Assembly: GCA_045133915.1 (NCBI GenBank)
Contig: JBGUUX010000022.1
Coordinates: forward strand, 1 to 34,985
Direction of reading: 5' to 3'
DNA from: RGIG7300 sp045133915
GTDB taxonomy: Bacteria > Bacillota > Clostridia > Oscillospirales > CAG-272
Length of the DNA: 34,985 nt
Shown one piece after another: positions 15,685 through 26,100 of this stretch. The notes under the pieces are model-generated. The model did no database searches, had not been told where the DNA came from, and was given only the letters and a program-made list of their open reading frames with translations. Position numbers and translations under genes: made by a program. The first letter of the stretch is position 1. Every line of letters starts with the position of its first letter.

Positions 15685-15931
15685 CATGAAAACAAAAGAA
15701 AAAAGTACCGGTTTTCCGGGACGTAATCATAAGCATTTAGGTCAATGAAACGGCACCCTTGAGGTGCCTTGAATTCCCTTATGGGCATTAATTGCGAAGC
15801 TTATGAATATCTAAGTCTTGAGACGATCTGTACCGATAGCGACTGCCGGACGAGCCGCTCCTTAAAAAGTTGGAGTTGCGCCCGTTGGGTAGTTATCCTA
15901 TTCTTCTTTGAAATTTCAATTCAAGCTACCC
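15685..15931 (+). ncRNA. Long structured 5' leader RNA (class unidentified; raiA-like motif possible)
   Basis: Between the promoter and the ribosome binding site lie about 250 nt with no ORF but dense complementarity. TCATAAGC (15727-15734) pairs with GCTTATGA (15799-15806); inside this, GGCACC (15752-15757) pairs with GGTGCC (15763-15768). TTTAG (15736-15740) can pair with CTAAG (15811-15815), crossing the first helix as a pseudoknot. GGGTAG (15887-15892) pairs with CTACCC (15926-15931), and TTGAATT (15769-15775) is complementary to AATTCAA (15918-15924). AGGAGG follows 3 nt after the last helix, and no poly-T tract follows, so this is not a simple attenuator. A riboswitch or a stand-alone RNA such as raiA-type motif RNA are candidates; I cannot confirm a family from memory. 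Confidence 0.5.
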
Positions 15932-15946
15932 GTTAGGAGGAAAGTT

Positions 15947-18900
15947 ATGATGAAAGCAAGGATCACCAAAATCCTGTCGTTTCTTATGGCAGTTATAACG
16001 CTTCTGGGCACCCTGTCAATGCCTGCGTTATTTGCCGATGAAGCTGACACGGATGCGACATCCGATTCATCCGTTCTTGGAGCCCCCGAGGTTACCGTAG
16101 GCGCAGCTGACGAAGGCGCGGCCACTACCTTAGCAGCAACCGGTTCGGAAGAATATCACCTTGAGTACGACGAAGCGCAGCTTAATAAGCTTATCGGCGT
16201 TGAGTCCTACTATGACTACACCCAGAAGTACAAGGATGTAGATAAGACAGAGCAGAGCGTTATCATCGACGCTGTTGAGTCCTATCTGCCCGAGCAGTCT
16301 ACTGCTGAGGCTACCGTGGCTGAGGGTGCAGATTACGGCGACGGCTCCGTAACAGGTCCCGTACTCGTAACAGGCGACGTGGGTGAGACCACCTTCAAGG
16401 TGAACATCCCCAAGACCGCGATGTACGCTATGCAGATCACATACGCATCTATCGTTAAGGACGACGCAGATGCTACCGAGATCTCTACCACCATCGAGCG
16501 TATGCTCTATATCGACGGCGCAATGCCCTTCTCCGAGTCTAGATACCTCTACTTCCCCCGTGCTTGGCAGTATGAGTATCTTTCTGAGAACGGTGAGCTT
16601 GTCATTGACGAAGATTATAACTGTCTTACCTTCCCCAAGGATAAGAACGGTAACGATACCAGACCCCGTCGTTGGGAGATGCCCCTCTGGCAGACCTACT
16701 ATCTGCGTGACTGGCTGGGTTATGAGATCGATCCCTTCCAGTATTACTTTACCGAAGGTGAGCATACCGTAACTCTGGTTTCCAACCGTGAGGGCATGGT
16801 AATCAAGCAGATCGAGCTTTACAGATACGATGAAGAGCCTCTCTACGAGGATTGGCTTAAGTCTATGATAGACAGCGGCGTTAAAGAGGTTACAGGCATT
16901 GAGCCTATCAAGGTTCAGGCAGAGAACCCCTCAAGCGTATCGGTTCAGAACGTTATCCCCGGTAACGACAGAACCTCCTCTATCACCGAGCCTCAGCATC
17001 CCGCATACATCAAGTACAACATACTTGACAACGGTACTGCAAATAACTGGATGAAGTACAAGGTAACAGTTCCCGAAAGCGGTCTGTACTCTATGTCCTT
17101 CCGTTTCCGTCAGAACTCCCTTATCGGTATGTTTACCTCAAGACGAGTTAAGATCAACGACGAGATCCAGTTCCGTGAAGCAAGCTACCTGCGCTTCATG
17201 TACGAGACGGCATTCCAGTCCACCTACGCTTCCGACGGTGATCAGAACTTCCTGTTCTACTTTGAGGAAGGCGAGAACGAGGTTGAGATCGAAATCGTTC
17301 TCGGCGAGATGGTTGATTACGTTTACCGTATCGAGCAGCTCATCGAGGAGCTTAACGCTACATATCAGAAGATGCTGATGATCACAGGCCCCGTGCCCGA
17401 CTCCAACCGTGACTACGGTTTCTACAGACTGGTGCCTGACTGTATCAAGACAATAGCAAATGCAGCTAACGAGCTGTATGATATCCAGGAATCGATCATC
17501 GAAATGACAGGACAAGAGGGTGACCAGACAAACAACCTCGAGATGATCGCTGAGCTGTTTGAAAAAATGGCTACAGATGAATATGAAATAGCGCCTAACT
17601 TCCTGACGTTCAAAAACTATATAATTTCGCTCAGTAACTGGTTGTACGCAGCGCTGGGTCAGCCTCTTAAGCTTGACTACTTTGTTATAGGTTCAGCTGA
17701 CGAGGAAAAGCCCGTAGACATTGCAACAACATGGCAGACCATCTGGTTCGAGTGCCGTGCGTTCGTAGCTTCCTTTACAATGGACTACACCACAATCGGT
17801 TTCTCCGAGGACGCAGCTACAAAGACAGAGCACGAGATCGAGATGTGGTCTATCTCCGACAGAGAGTCGATGCTTATCACACGTTACATCATCGACAACT
17901 ACTTCTCAGCTCCCGGCTGTGAGGGCGAAGGAATAAGCGTACGAATCAAGGTTATCACCGCAGGTCTTACCGAGGCGATCCTCGCAGGTATCGGTCCCGA
18001 CCTTGCATTCCTTGACACCATCAACACCGTTACATTCGGTATGCGTAACGCGCTCCTGCCTCTCGAGGGTTACGAAGGCTTTGACGAAGTTATGAAGGAG
18101 TATCCCGAGGCAATGATGACCAAGCTGACCATGACCGGTCAGGATGATGTAATGCATACATACGGCTTACCTACCACCATCATTCTTCCTCTGGCGTTCT
18201 ACCGTCTTGACGTTCTTTCCGAGCTCGGACTCCAGCCCCCCGAAACCTGGGATCAGCTTCTCTCCGAGATGCCTGCGCTTCTTAACAACAATATGGACGT
18301 AGGTCTTCCTACAGGTCTTGTAGGTACAACCCTCTTCCTCTATCAGACAGAGGGCGGTAGCCTTTACAAGAACGACGGTTATGAGACCGACCTTGACAAT
18401 CCTGTGGCACTGTCTGCATTTAAGACTCTCTGTGAGATGTTCCAGAAGTACAGCTGCCCCGTTGCTTACGATATCACACGTTTCAGAACAGGTGAGATCC
18501 CCGTAATGATACAGGAAGACGGTATCACAATCTACAACCAGCTTATGAGCTTCTACGAACTCCGTGGTCTGTGGGCAATGTCTCCCGTTATCGGTACAGC
18601 ATATGAGGACGGCACAATCGACCGTACCGCTGTTACCAATACTCAGGCAATGGTTATCCCCAGAGGCGGTTATAACCCCGAGGTTGTATGGAAGTACGTA
18701 AGATGGTACTGCGGCACCGATTCTCAGACCAGACAGACACGAGAGGCTATCGCGGTTTCCGCACCTACAAACAAATTCTCCACAGCTAACAAGACTGCTC
18801 TTCTGGCTCAGAAGTGGACAGACGAGGAGCGTAAGGCTGTAGCAGCTGCGATCGAGCAGCTTGAGGCAGTACCGGAATATCCCGGTAACTACATCTTTGC

Positions 18901-19090
18901 ACAGTATGTACAGTTCGCATTCCTTGATGCATACAACTTAGGTGTAAACCCCGCGGATGCAATGCTGGGACAGGTTACTTATATTAATAAGGAAATTTCC
19001 CGTAAGCGTAAAGAATTCGGTTTGAAGTACAAAGAGATCACCTACGGCGCAGATGAGGAGGCAGTTGAGACCTCCTCCGCCGAAGATTGA
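15947..19090 (+). CDS. Giant secreted solute-binding protein with N-terminal sandwich modules
   Basis: The 1047-residue protein begins with a signal peptide (MMKARITKILSFLMAVITLL, cleavage likely after PALFA). No lipobox Cys is present, unusual for a Gram-positive binding protein. Residues ~82-300 and ~318-455 look like two beta-sandwich modules; the second has VQAENPSS and AYIKYNILDNG, like CBM6/35-type domains. A helical linker (~456-620) leads to a family 1 type binding core near 630-1020: IEMWSISDRESMLITRYIID, AGIGPDLAFLD, GLPTTIILPLAFYRLDVLSE, PPETWDQLL and AMVIPRGG. Usual SBPs are ~430-550 residues, so over half is accessory. AGGAGG lies 6 nt before the ATG. It leads a seven-gene operon with two permease pairs; an oligo- or polysaccharide ligand is inferred. 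Confidence 0.88.
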   Translation: MMKARITKILSFLMAVITLLGTLSMPALFADEADTDATSDSSVLGAPEVTVGAADEGAATTLAATGSEEYHLEYDEAQLNKLIGVESYYDYTQKYKDVDKTEQSVIIDAVESYLPEQSTAEATVAEGADYGDGSVTGPVLVTGDVGETTFKVNIPKTAMYAMQITYASIVKDDADATEISTTIERMLYIDGAMPFSESRYLYFPRAWQYEYLSENGELVIDEDYNCLTFPKDKNGNDTRPRRWEMPLWQTYYLRDWLGYEIDPFQYYFTEGEHTVTLVSNREGMVIKQIELYRYDEEPLYEDWLKSMIDSGVKEVTGIEPIKVQAENPSSVSVQNVIPGNDRTSSITEPQHPAYIKYNILDNGTANNWMKYKVTVPESGLYSMSFRFRQNSLIGMFTSRRVKINDEIQFREASYLRFMYETAFQSTYASDGDQNFLFYFEEGENEVEIEIVLGEMVDYVYRIEQLIEELNATYQKMLMITGPVPDSNRDYGFYRLVPDCIKTIANAANELYDIQESIIEMTGQEGDQTNNLEMIAELFEKMATDEYEIAPNFLTFKNYIISLSNWLYAALGQPLKLDYFVIGSADEEKPVDIATTWQTIWFECRAFVASFTMDYTTIGFSEDAATKTEHEIEMWSISDRESMLITRYIIDNYFSAPGCEGEGISVRIKVITAGLTEAILAGIGPDLAFLDTINTVTFGMRNALLPLEGYEGFDEVMKEYPEAMMTKLTMTGQDDVMHTYGLPTTIILPLAFYRLDVLSELGLQPPETWDQLLSEMPALLNNNMDVGLPTGLVGTTLFLYQTEGGSLYKNDGYETDLDNPVALSAFKTLCEMFQKYSCPVAYDITRFRTGEIPVMIQEDGITIYNQLMSFYELRGLWAMSPVIGTAYEDGTIDRTAVTNTQAMVIPRGGYNPEVVWKYVRWYCGTDSQTRQTREAIAVSAPTNKFSTANKTALLAQKWTDEERKAVAAAIEQLEAVPEYPGNYIFAQYVQFAFLDAYNLGVNPADAMLGQVTYINKEISRKRKEFGLKYKEITYGADEEAVETSSAED

Positions 19091-19137
19091 TTTCCTGTAG
19101 TTTTTGCCTACAAATAATAATATAAGGAGAAAAACTC

Positions 19138-20118
19138 ATGCAAGATACTGCAGTTAAAAAGGGTCTCAAGCCGGGAAAGCCTAAGAAACAGAAGGAACCG
19201 GTTTCCAAAAAAGACATGACCAGAGCACAGTATACGTGGAGTGAGATGAAGCGCACCAAGGCGGGTTACTTTATGGTAGCACCCTTCATGATCATGTTCT
19301 TCATATTCACAGTGTTCCCCGTAATACTCTCCCTTCTGCTTAGCTTTACTTCCTTTAATATGTTGGAGTGGCCCAGGTGGATCGGCTTTGATAACTTTAT
19401 CAGAATGTTCCTTGACGATGACCTGTTTATTACAGCTCTCAAGAACACACTTATCTTCGCGGTGACCACAGGTCCTGCATCCTTCATTCTCAGCTTTATT
19501 CTGGCGTGGTTCATTAACGAGCTTCCCCACAATCTGAGAACACTCGTCGTATTTATCTTCTATGCTCCCGGTATCTCCGGCGGTGCGGCAAGCATCTTCC
19601 TTCTGATATTCCAGGGCGATATCTACGGCTACGCAAACGGCTGGCTGATGAAGTTAGGTCTCATCACAGAGCCTATCCTCTTCTTCCAGAACGAGACATA
19701 CATTATGCCTCTTATGATATTCATCTCCATCTGGACATCCCTTGGTATCTCCTTCCTGTCCTTTATCGCGGGTCTTCAGTCTATTGACAGAGCTCAGTTC
19801 GAGGCAGGCGCGGTTGACGGTATCAAGAACAGATGGCAGGAGGTATGGTACATTACTCTCCCCAATATGAAATCCATGCTGATGTTCGGTGCGGTTATGG
19901 CTATCACCGGTGCATTCGGTTTCGGTGCTATCGTTACACAGCTTTGCGGTACACCCTCGGTTAACTACTGCGCATGGACACTTTCACACCACATGGGTGA
20001 GTATATGACCACACGTTTCGAGTTCGGTTATGCATCTGCTCTTGCGCTTATCCAGTTCATCCTGGTATTCGGTGCAAACAAGATGATCAACAAGATGTTA
20101 GCAAAGGTGGGACAGTAG
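19138..20118 (+). CDS. Sugar ABC transporter permease, MalF/UgpA type (pair 1)
   Basis: This 326-residue integral membrane protein has a charged Lys-rich N-terminus (~45 residues) followed by about six transmembrane helices, the first at AGYFMVAPFMIMFFIFTVFP. The cytoplasmic EAA loop that contacts the ATPase is QFEAGAVDGIKNRWQEVWYI followed by TLPNM, diagnostic of binding-protein-dependent transport permeases. It forms the inner-membrane channel for import of the ligand delivered by the upstream binding protein. AGGAG lies 8 nt before the ATG. The partner permease starts 1 nt after its stop codon, consistent with translational coupling and heterodimer assembly. Confidence 0.94.
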   Translation: MQDTAVKKGLKPGKPKKQKEPVSKKDMTRAQYTWSEMKRTKAGYFMVAPFMIMFFIFTVFPVILSLLLSFTSFNMLEWPRWIGFDNFIRMFLDDDLFITALKNTLIFAVTTGPASFILSFILAWFINELPHNLRTLVVFIFYAPGISGGAASIFLLIFQGDIYGYANGWLMKLGLITEPILFFQNETYIMPLMIFISIWTSLGISFLSFIAGLQSIDRAQFEAGAVDGIKNRWQEVWYITLPNMKSMLMFGAVMAITGAFGFGAIVTQLCGTPSVNYCAWTLSHHMGEYMTTRFEFGYASALALIQFILVFGANKMINKMLAKVGQ

Positions 20119-20119
20119 T

Positions 20120-21004
20120 ATGGCACAGAAAGTTAAAAAGTTAAGAGTCTCCAAGCACAGAGTCATACTGAACCGTTCTGCAGCAGGTGACACCGGTATT
20201 ACAATAATGCTTGTTATACTTGGACTTCTCATGTTCCTTCCTATGTATAACTCCGTGATCACAGCCTTCAAGCCTGCCGGCGAGCTGGCTATCACACCTC
20301 CTAAGCTTTATGTAATGAAGCCTACCTTAAAGAACTTTATTGACCTGTTCACAAACATGAACCAGACATGGGTTCCGATCTCAAGATATATCTTCAATAC
20401 AATATATATCTCTGTGGCATCCACGTTCGGTGCATTGCTTCTCGGTTCTATGACAGCGTATGCGCTCTCCAAGATCCGTATGCCCGGTTATAAGGTAATG
20501 AACAACCTTATCACCTGGTCTCTTATGATCGGTTCTACAATTACCGGTACATATAACTTCATTATTTATTGTAAGATCGGTATGCTCAATACCTACGCGA
20601 TCTCCATTCTTCCCGTATGGGCTTCCACCCTCGGTCTTTACCTGATGAAGAACTTCATCGACGACGGTATTTCGGACGAGATGGTTGAGGCTGCCCGTAT
20701 CGACGGTGCTCCCGAGTTCTATATATATTGGAAGATAGCGATGCCTCTGGTTAAGCCCGCATGGCTTACCTGTATCGTTACCACCTTCCAGTCTGTATGG
20801 GCGGCAGGTGCTTCCGTATACGTATGGAGTGAGGACTTAAAGACCTTTAACGCGGCGATAGCGCAGATCACCGGTGCGGCTGCAACCAACGTAGGTGCGG
20901 CGTCTGCAGGTGCGGTGCTTATGATGAGCGTTCCTATCATAGTATTCGTAGTAAACCAGAGCCAGATCGTTGAGACCATGGCATCCTCGGGTATGAAGGA
21001 CTAA
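20120..21004 (+). CDS. Sugar ABC transporter permease, MalG/UgpE type (pair 1)
   Basis: This 294-residue membrane protein has the MalG-type layout with six predicted helices, beginning at GITIMLVILGLLMFLPMYNS. The EAA motif reads MVEAARIDGAPEFYIYWKIA followed by MPLVKP. It pairs with the product of the gene immediately upstream, whose stop codon it nearly overlaps; GGTGGG in that coding end serves as ribosome binding site. No ATPase gene is linked, so the complex probably uses the ATPase encoded at 13404-14516 or one elsewhere. Confidence 0.94.
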   Translation: MAQKVKKLRVSKHRVILNRSAAGDTGITIMLVILGLLMFLPMYNSVITAFKPAGELAITPPKLYVMKPTLKNFIDLFTNMNQTWVPISRYIFNTIYISVASTFGALLLGSMTAYALSKIRMPGYKVMNNLITWSLMIGSTITGTYNFIIYCKIGMLNTYAISILPVWASTLGLYLMKNFIDDGISDEMVEAARIDGAPEFYIYWKIAMPLVKPAWLTCIVTTFQSVWAAGASVYVWSEDLKTFNAAIAQITGAAATNVGAASAGAVLMMSVPIIVFVVNQSQIVETMASSGMKD

Positions 21005-21017
21005 GGGGGTAGATGAG

Positions 21018-23159
21018 ATGAAGAGAATTATATCACTTATCGCCCTTGTAATGTGCCTTTGCACAGTGCTCGGCGGACTGTCTGTCTTCGGTGCGGCTTA
21101 TAAGTCTTACACCTATTCTATAGACGGTAATCCCGTAGATTCTCCCGATGCATTTACACCTGACAGACAGGTAAGTGCAACCGATATGAATCTTGCAAAG
21201 TCAAGCTCTGCGACCCTTGCGGATCCCGCAGACCTCGTTGTGGACGAGTTTGAAAACGTATACATCGTTGACCGTGCCACCAACAGAATCATAATGCTTG
21301 ACAAGTATTATAAGTTTGTAATGGAATTTGGTACATCCTTCATTAACGACCAGGGTGTACCCGACTCCCTCAACCAGCCCAGCGGTATGTTCATCACAGC
21401 AGATGAGATCTACGTAGCGGATACAGAAAACTGCCGTATCGTAGTATTTGACCGCGAGGGTGTGTTCAAGCGTATCGTAGAGGAGCCCACCTCCGACGTT
21501 ATGAGCGAGGATGCTATCTATAAGCCGGTCGCTATCTCCGTTGACGGCGTTGGCAACATGTACGTTGTATCCTCCACCACCAACATGGGTGTTATCGTTA
21601 TGAACGCTCAGGGTATCTTCCAGTGTTACCTCGGTGCACAGAAGGTTGCCGTTGACGCAGCTACACTTATCTGGCGTCAGTTCATGACAGCTGAGCAGAG
21701 AGCTCAGCAGCAGAGCTTTGTTCCTACAGAGTACAACAATATCACAATTGACAAAGAGGGCTTCATTTACGTAACCAGCTCCTCTATCGACGAGGGTTCA
21801 CAGCAGGCAGCCGTTATGGCAAACACCAGCGACTACTCTCCCGTTAAGAAGCTTAACTCCTCCGGTGACGACGTAATGGCTCGAAGCGGTTTCTTCGGCT
21901 TCGGTGAAGTTAACGTAATCAACAGCTCCAAGGATGAGAGCGATATTCTCGGTGCATCTATCATCGTTGACGTTGCTCTCGGTCCGGAAGGCACCTGGAC
22001 AATTGCTGACCAGAAGCGTTCCAAGTTCTATACCTACGACTCCTACGGCAGACTCCTTCACATATTCGGTGACAAGGGTCAGATGCTTGGTAACGTAGTT
22101 ATGGCAGAGGCTATCGCTTATCAGGGCGACAAGCTTATCTGTCTCGACAAGACCGCTCTCAACCTTACAGTATACGTAAGAACCGAGTACGGTGATATCC
22201 TTATCGAGGCACTCCACAATGACAATGAAAGAAACTATGAAGCTGCAGTAGGCGACTGGGAAAAGATCCTCCAGCGTAACGGTAACTTTGACGCCGCTTA
22301 CGTAGGTATCGGTAAGTCCATGTACCGTGACGGTAGATGGGAAGATGCTATGGAGTATTACAAGTACGCTTACGATACCGAGCAGTATTCCGCGGCATTC
22401 CAGGAATACCGTAAGGAATGGGTATCCAAGTGGGTTTGGGTAGTTCCCGTAGTAGTTATCGTATTTTGCGTTGCTCTGTCCAAGCTCTTTGATTGGGCAG
22501 CTAAGGTAAACAAAGCAGGTATCCTTAAGCAGGGTAAGCGTAAGATGCATGAGGAGGTACTCTTTGCCTTCCATCTCTTCGGACATCCCTTCGACGGCTT
22601 CTGGGATCTTAAGCACGAAAAACGCGGATCTGTTCGCGGCGCTACCTTCTGGGTAGTTCTTGCGGTACTTTCCTTCACCTACCAGGGTGTAGGTCAGGCT
22701 TACCTGTTCAATCCCACAGGCGCTACCACTTCGATCTTTATGCAGGCAATATCCATACTGATGCCTCTCTTCCTCGTTGTAACCTCCAACTGGTGTCTTA
22801 CAACTCTTATGGACGGTGAGGGCAGCTACAAGGATATTTATATAGCGTGCGGTTATTCTCTTGCACCTATGCCTTTCTTCGTAATTCCTTCCGTTCTTCT
22901 TACACACGTGTTCTCTCTTAACGAGGCAGGTATCGTATCCCTTCTCGTATCCATCGCATGGGTATGGGTTGGTCTCTTGGTGTTCTTCGGACTCCAGACC
23001 ACACACGGCTACTCTATCTTCAAGAACGTTCTTACATGTGTAATGACAATCGTCGGAGCAGCATTCATCATGTTCCTTGGACTTCTGTTCACAGGTCTGC
23101 TCCAGAAGATCGTAGGTTTCGTTTCCAGTATTATTACTGAGCTCTCATTCAGAATGTAA
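21018..23159 (+). CDS. Secreted beta-propeller / TPR / Yip1 membrane fusion protein
   Basis: This 713-residue protein starts with a signal peptide (MKRIISLIALVMCLCTVLGG). Residues ~45-390 hold NHL-like propeller repeats, e.g. PADLVVDEFENVYIVDRATN, QPSGMFITADEIYVADTENC, and AISVDGVGNMYVVSST. A TPR-like helical stretch follows (~395-465: YEAAVGDWEKILQRNGNFDA, KSMYRDGRWEDAMEYYKYAY). A transmembrane helix lies near 472-492 (WVWVVPVVVIVFCVALSKLF) and a C-terminal Yip1-like domain with about five helices spans ~520-713. The propeller should face outside. No enzymatic residues are evident; a scaffold or sensor for the transporter is plausible but unproven. It lies between permease pair 1 and the DUF5696-like gene, 13 and 16 nt apart. 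Confidence 0.82.
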   Translation: MKRIISLIALVMCLCTVLGGLSVFGAAYKSYTYSIDGNPVDSPDAFTPDRQVSATDMNLAKSSSATLADPADLVVDEFENVYIVDRATNRIIMLDKYYKFVMEFGTSFINDQGVPDSLNQPSGMFITADEIYVADTENCRIVVFDREGVFKRIVEEPTSDVMSEDAIYKPVAISVDGVGNMYVVSSTTNMGVIVMNAQGIFQCYLGAQKVAVDAATLIWRQFMTAEQRAQQQSFVPTEYNNITIDKEGFIYVTSSSIDEGSQQAAVMANTSDYSPVKKLNSSGDDVMARSGFFGFGEVNVINSSKDESDILGASIIVDVALGPEGTWTIADQKRSKFYTYDSYGRLLHIFGDKGQMLGNVVMAEAIAYQGDKLICLDKTALNLTVYVRTEYGDILIEALHNDNERNYEAAVGDWEKILQRNGNFDAAYVGIGKSMYRDGRWEDAMEYYKYAYDTEQYSAAFQEYRKEWVSKWVWVVPVVVIVFCVALSKLFDWAAKVNKAGILKQGKRKMHEEVLFAFHLFGHPFDGFWDLKHEKRGSVRGATFWVVLAVLSFTYQGVGQAYLFNPTGATTSIFMQAISILMPLFLVVTSNWCLTTLMDGEGSYKDIYIACGYSLAPMPFFVIPSVLLTHVFSLNEAGIVSLLVSIAWVWVGLLVFFGLQTTHGYSIFKNVLTCVMTIVGAAFIMFLGLLFTGLLQKIVGFVSSIITELSFRM

Positions 23160-23175
23160 AGGAGGAAAGATAAAA

Positions 23176-26100
23176 ATGAATATCAGATCAATCGGCAAAA
23201 AGTTTTTATCCCTGCTCCTTTGCGTGATGATGCTTCTGTCCACAATGGCTACTGTTGTAATGGCAGAGCCCGAGGATACTGCAGAGGTTCCTGCAGATGC
23301 AGTCACCGATACAGCAGAGGGTGAAGTAACCGACGGCGCTGCAGCCGAAGGTGAAGCCGCTGACGACACCGCAGCTGAGGGTGAAGAAGGCGAAGAAGGC
23401 GAGGAAGCTGAAGAAGAAGGCTTCAATTATCTCGCAGCAGGCAGTGTGTTTGGCACTGCAGACGAAAAGCTTAACTCCATGGTAAAGAAGACCGAGGCTT
23501 TCGGTTACGCTCTTTACTGTGACGAGTATACAGGTGAGGTAGCAGTTAAGAACCTTACAACAGGTCAGACTCTCTTTACCAACCCTTACGACCTTGCAGG
23601 TTCTCCCTCATCCGAAGACGTTAAGCGTCAGCTTATGTCTCAGCTTGAGATCCGTTACTCTGACTCTACCGGTACCAAGACCTCTATGTTCAGCTACACA
23701 GAGGCTTGCGAAAAGAACCAGATCAAGGTAAAGAACTTAAAGAACGGTCTCCGTGTCGAGTATTCTCTCGGTGACGAGGAGGTTCGATTCCTTGTTCCCA
23801 TGCAGATCGAAAAGTCAAGATACGAAGAGCTTATCAAGACTCATATCGACAATAGTGACCTTTCCAACCGTATCAAGAACAAGTTCAGTACCGAAGGTTA
23901 TTACGTACTGAAGGATCCCTTTGACACCTCCCTCTCCATCCGTGAGGTAAGAGAGATGCAGGAAGATTTCCCCGTAACCGAGGAAATGGCGATCTACGTA
24001 TTTGATACCGAGGCCTCCACCCGTGAGATCCAGGAGATGGAGACCTACATCAAGAGCTACTGTCCCGAGTACACATTTGCTACTCTGGAGGAGGACCACC
24101 AGCTTACACGCTACACCTCCACACAGAAAGCTCCCCCTCTCTTCAAGATGGCTCTTGAGTACTATCTTGATGAAGACGGACTTCAGATCCGACTCCCCGC
24201 AAACGGTATCCGTTTTGACGAGGACGAGTATCAGTTAGTTTACGTAAGAATTCTTCCTTACTTCGGTGCAGGAAGCAGCGATTACACAGGCTACACCTTC
24301 ATTCCCGACGGTTCCGGCGCTCTGTTTGATTTCCAGCAGCTCAAGACCGAGGGCGGTACCATTACCGGTAAGGTATACGGCTTAGACTACGCTTACCACG
24401 AGATCACCACCGTTAAGTCCGAGACGATGAGACTTCCCGTATACGGTGTCGTTGAGAACTACGTAGGCCAGTCCGCTACCTTCAAGACCGAAGTGATCCC
24501 CGAAACAACAGACGAGGAGACCGGTGAGGTCATCCCCGAGCACGAGGTATCGGTAGTAGATCAGTACACTCCTCTTACCGAGGACAGAGGCTACTTCGCT
24601 ATCATCGAGGAGGGTGACGCTCTTGCGTCCATCACCACCTCTCACGGCGGTAACCTCCACAGATACAACTCCGTTTACACCGAGTTCTATCCCCGTCCTT
24701 CCGACTCTTATAACCTTTCCGACTCTATCTCGGTAGGTGACGATAAGGTTTGGACAATCGTTTCCAACCGTAAGTATACAGGCAGCTACCGTATCCGTAT
24801 AGTAATGCTTACAGACGACGCTAAGGCAGAGTCTCTGGGCATGACAAAGGATCAGTACTATCCCGTAAGCTACGTTGGTATGGCTAAGGCTTATCAGGAT
24901 TACCTCATCAAGCAGGAGATCCTTAAGCCCATCACAGAAGCAGAAAAGGATATTCCTCTCTACATCGAGTCCTTCGGTGCAGTTGATAAGGATTCTTCCT
25001 TCCTCTCCTTCCCCACAGTTGTAACCGAGGCTCTCACCACATTTGATAACCTTAAGACAATGTACGAGGAGCTTTCCGCTAAGGGAGTTAACAACATCAA
25101 CTTCCGTCTTGCAGGCTTTGCAAACGGCGGTATGTCTGATCCCAGCGTTCCCACAGGCGCCCAGTTTGAAAAGGCAGTAGGCGGCAACGAGGGTTACGCA
25201 GAGTTTGTTAAGTATGCAGAGGAAAAGGGCATTACCCTTTATCCCGAGTTTGACTTCTCTTACTCCGCAAAGGACGAGTCCTTCGACGGTTACAAGACCT
25301 CTAAGGACGCAGTTAAGACTATCGATAACAGATATACTCAGAAGCGTCAGTACTTTGCATCTCTCCAGCAGACAATAGTTACAGGCCTTATCTGTGTATC
25401 TCCCGCATCCTTTGATAAGTTCTACACCGGAATCACTGAGGATATGAACGAGCTTGGTAAGAGCGGTATCTCCTTCTCCACTCTCGGTTCTGACCTCAAC
25501 TCCGACTTTGATAAGAAGGATTCCTACAACCGTGAGGATTCCAAGCAGCTTGTAGCTCAGCTTCTTGAAAAGGCAGCAGGCGAATATTCAAGCGTAATGG
25601 TAGACGAGGGTAACGCTTACACATGGAAGTATGCAGATACTATCCTTAACGTAGCCCTTGACTCCAGCAACTATACCAAGGCATCCAGAAGCGTGCCCTT
25701 CATCGGTATGGTTCTCCACGGATGTGTAAACTTTGCAGGCTCGCCTACAAACATGGCAAGCGATATGGACTTTGAGACTCTCAAGATGATCGAGAACGGC
25801 TCACTTCCTTACTTTACACTTTCCTATGACAACACACCTCTTCTCAAGGAGGACGACAAGCTCTCCAAGTACTACTCCGTAGCATACGATATCTGGTTTG
25901 ACGACCTGGTAGAGACTTACGGAGATCTTAACGAGATCCTTGGTTCTCTCCAGACAAAGAAGATCGTAAATCACGAGTTTATTGCGGCTAACCGTATACC
26001 CGAGGACTCCGAAATTGCAGCAGACGTTGCGGCAGTAGAAGAGGCTAAGGCGGCAGAGGCTAAGGCAGCAGCCGATCTTGCAGCTAAGCTTGCAAAGGCT

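Noticed and set aside
15040..15736. Minus-strand ORFs upstream of the yfbR-like gene
   Set aside because: They run through the yfbR promoter and AT-rich spacer, lack ribosome binding sites and overlap the operon promoter.
21798..23006. 402-codon minus-strand ORF opposite the propeller-Yip1 gene
   Set aside because: Antisense shadow with unlikely composition; the plus-strand gene fits the operon and has signal peptide and membrane helices.
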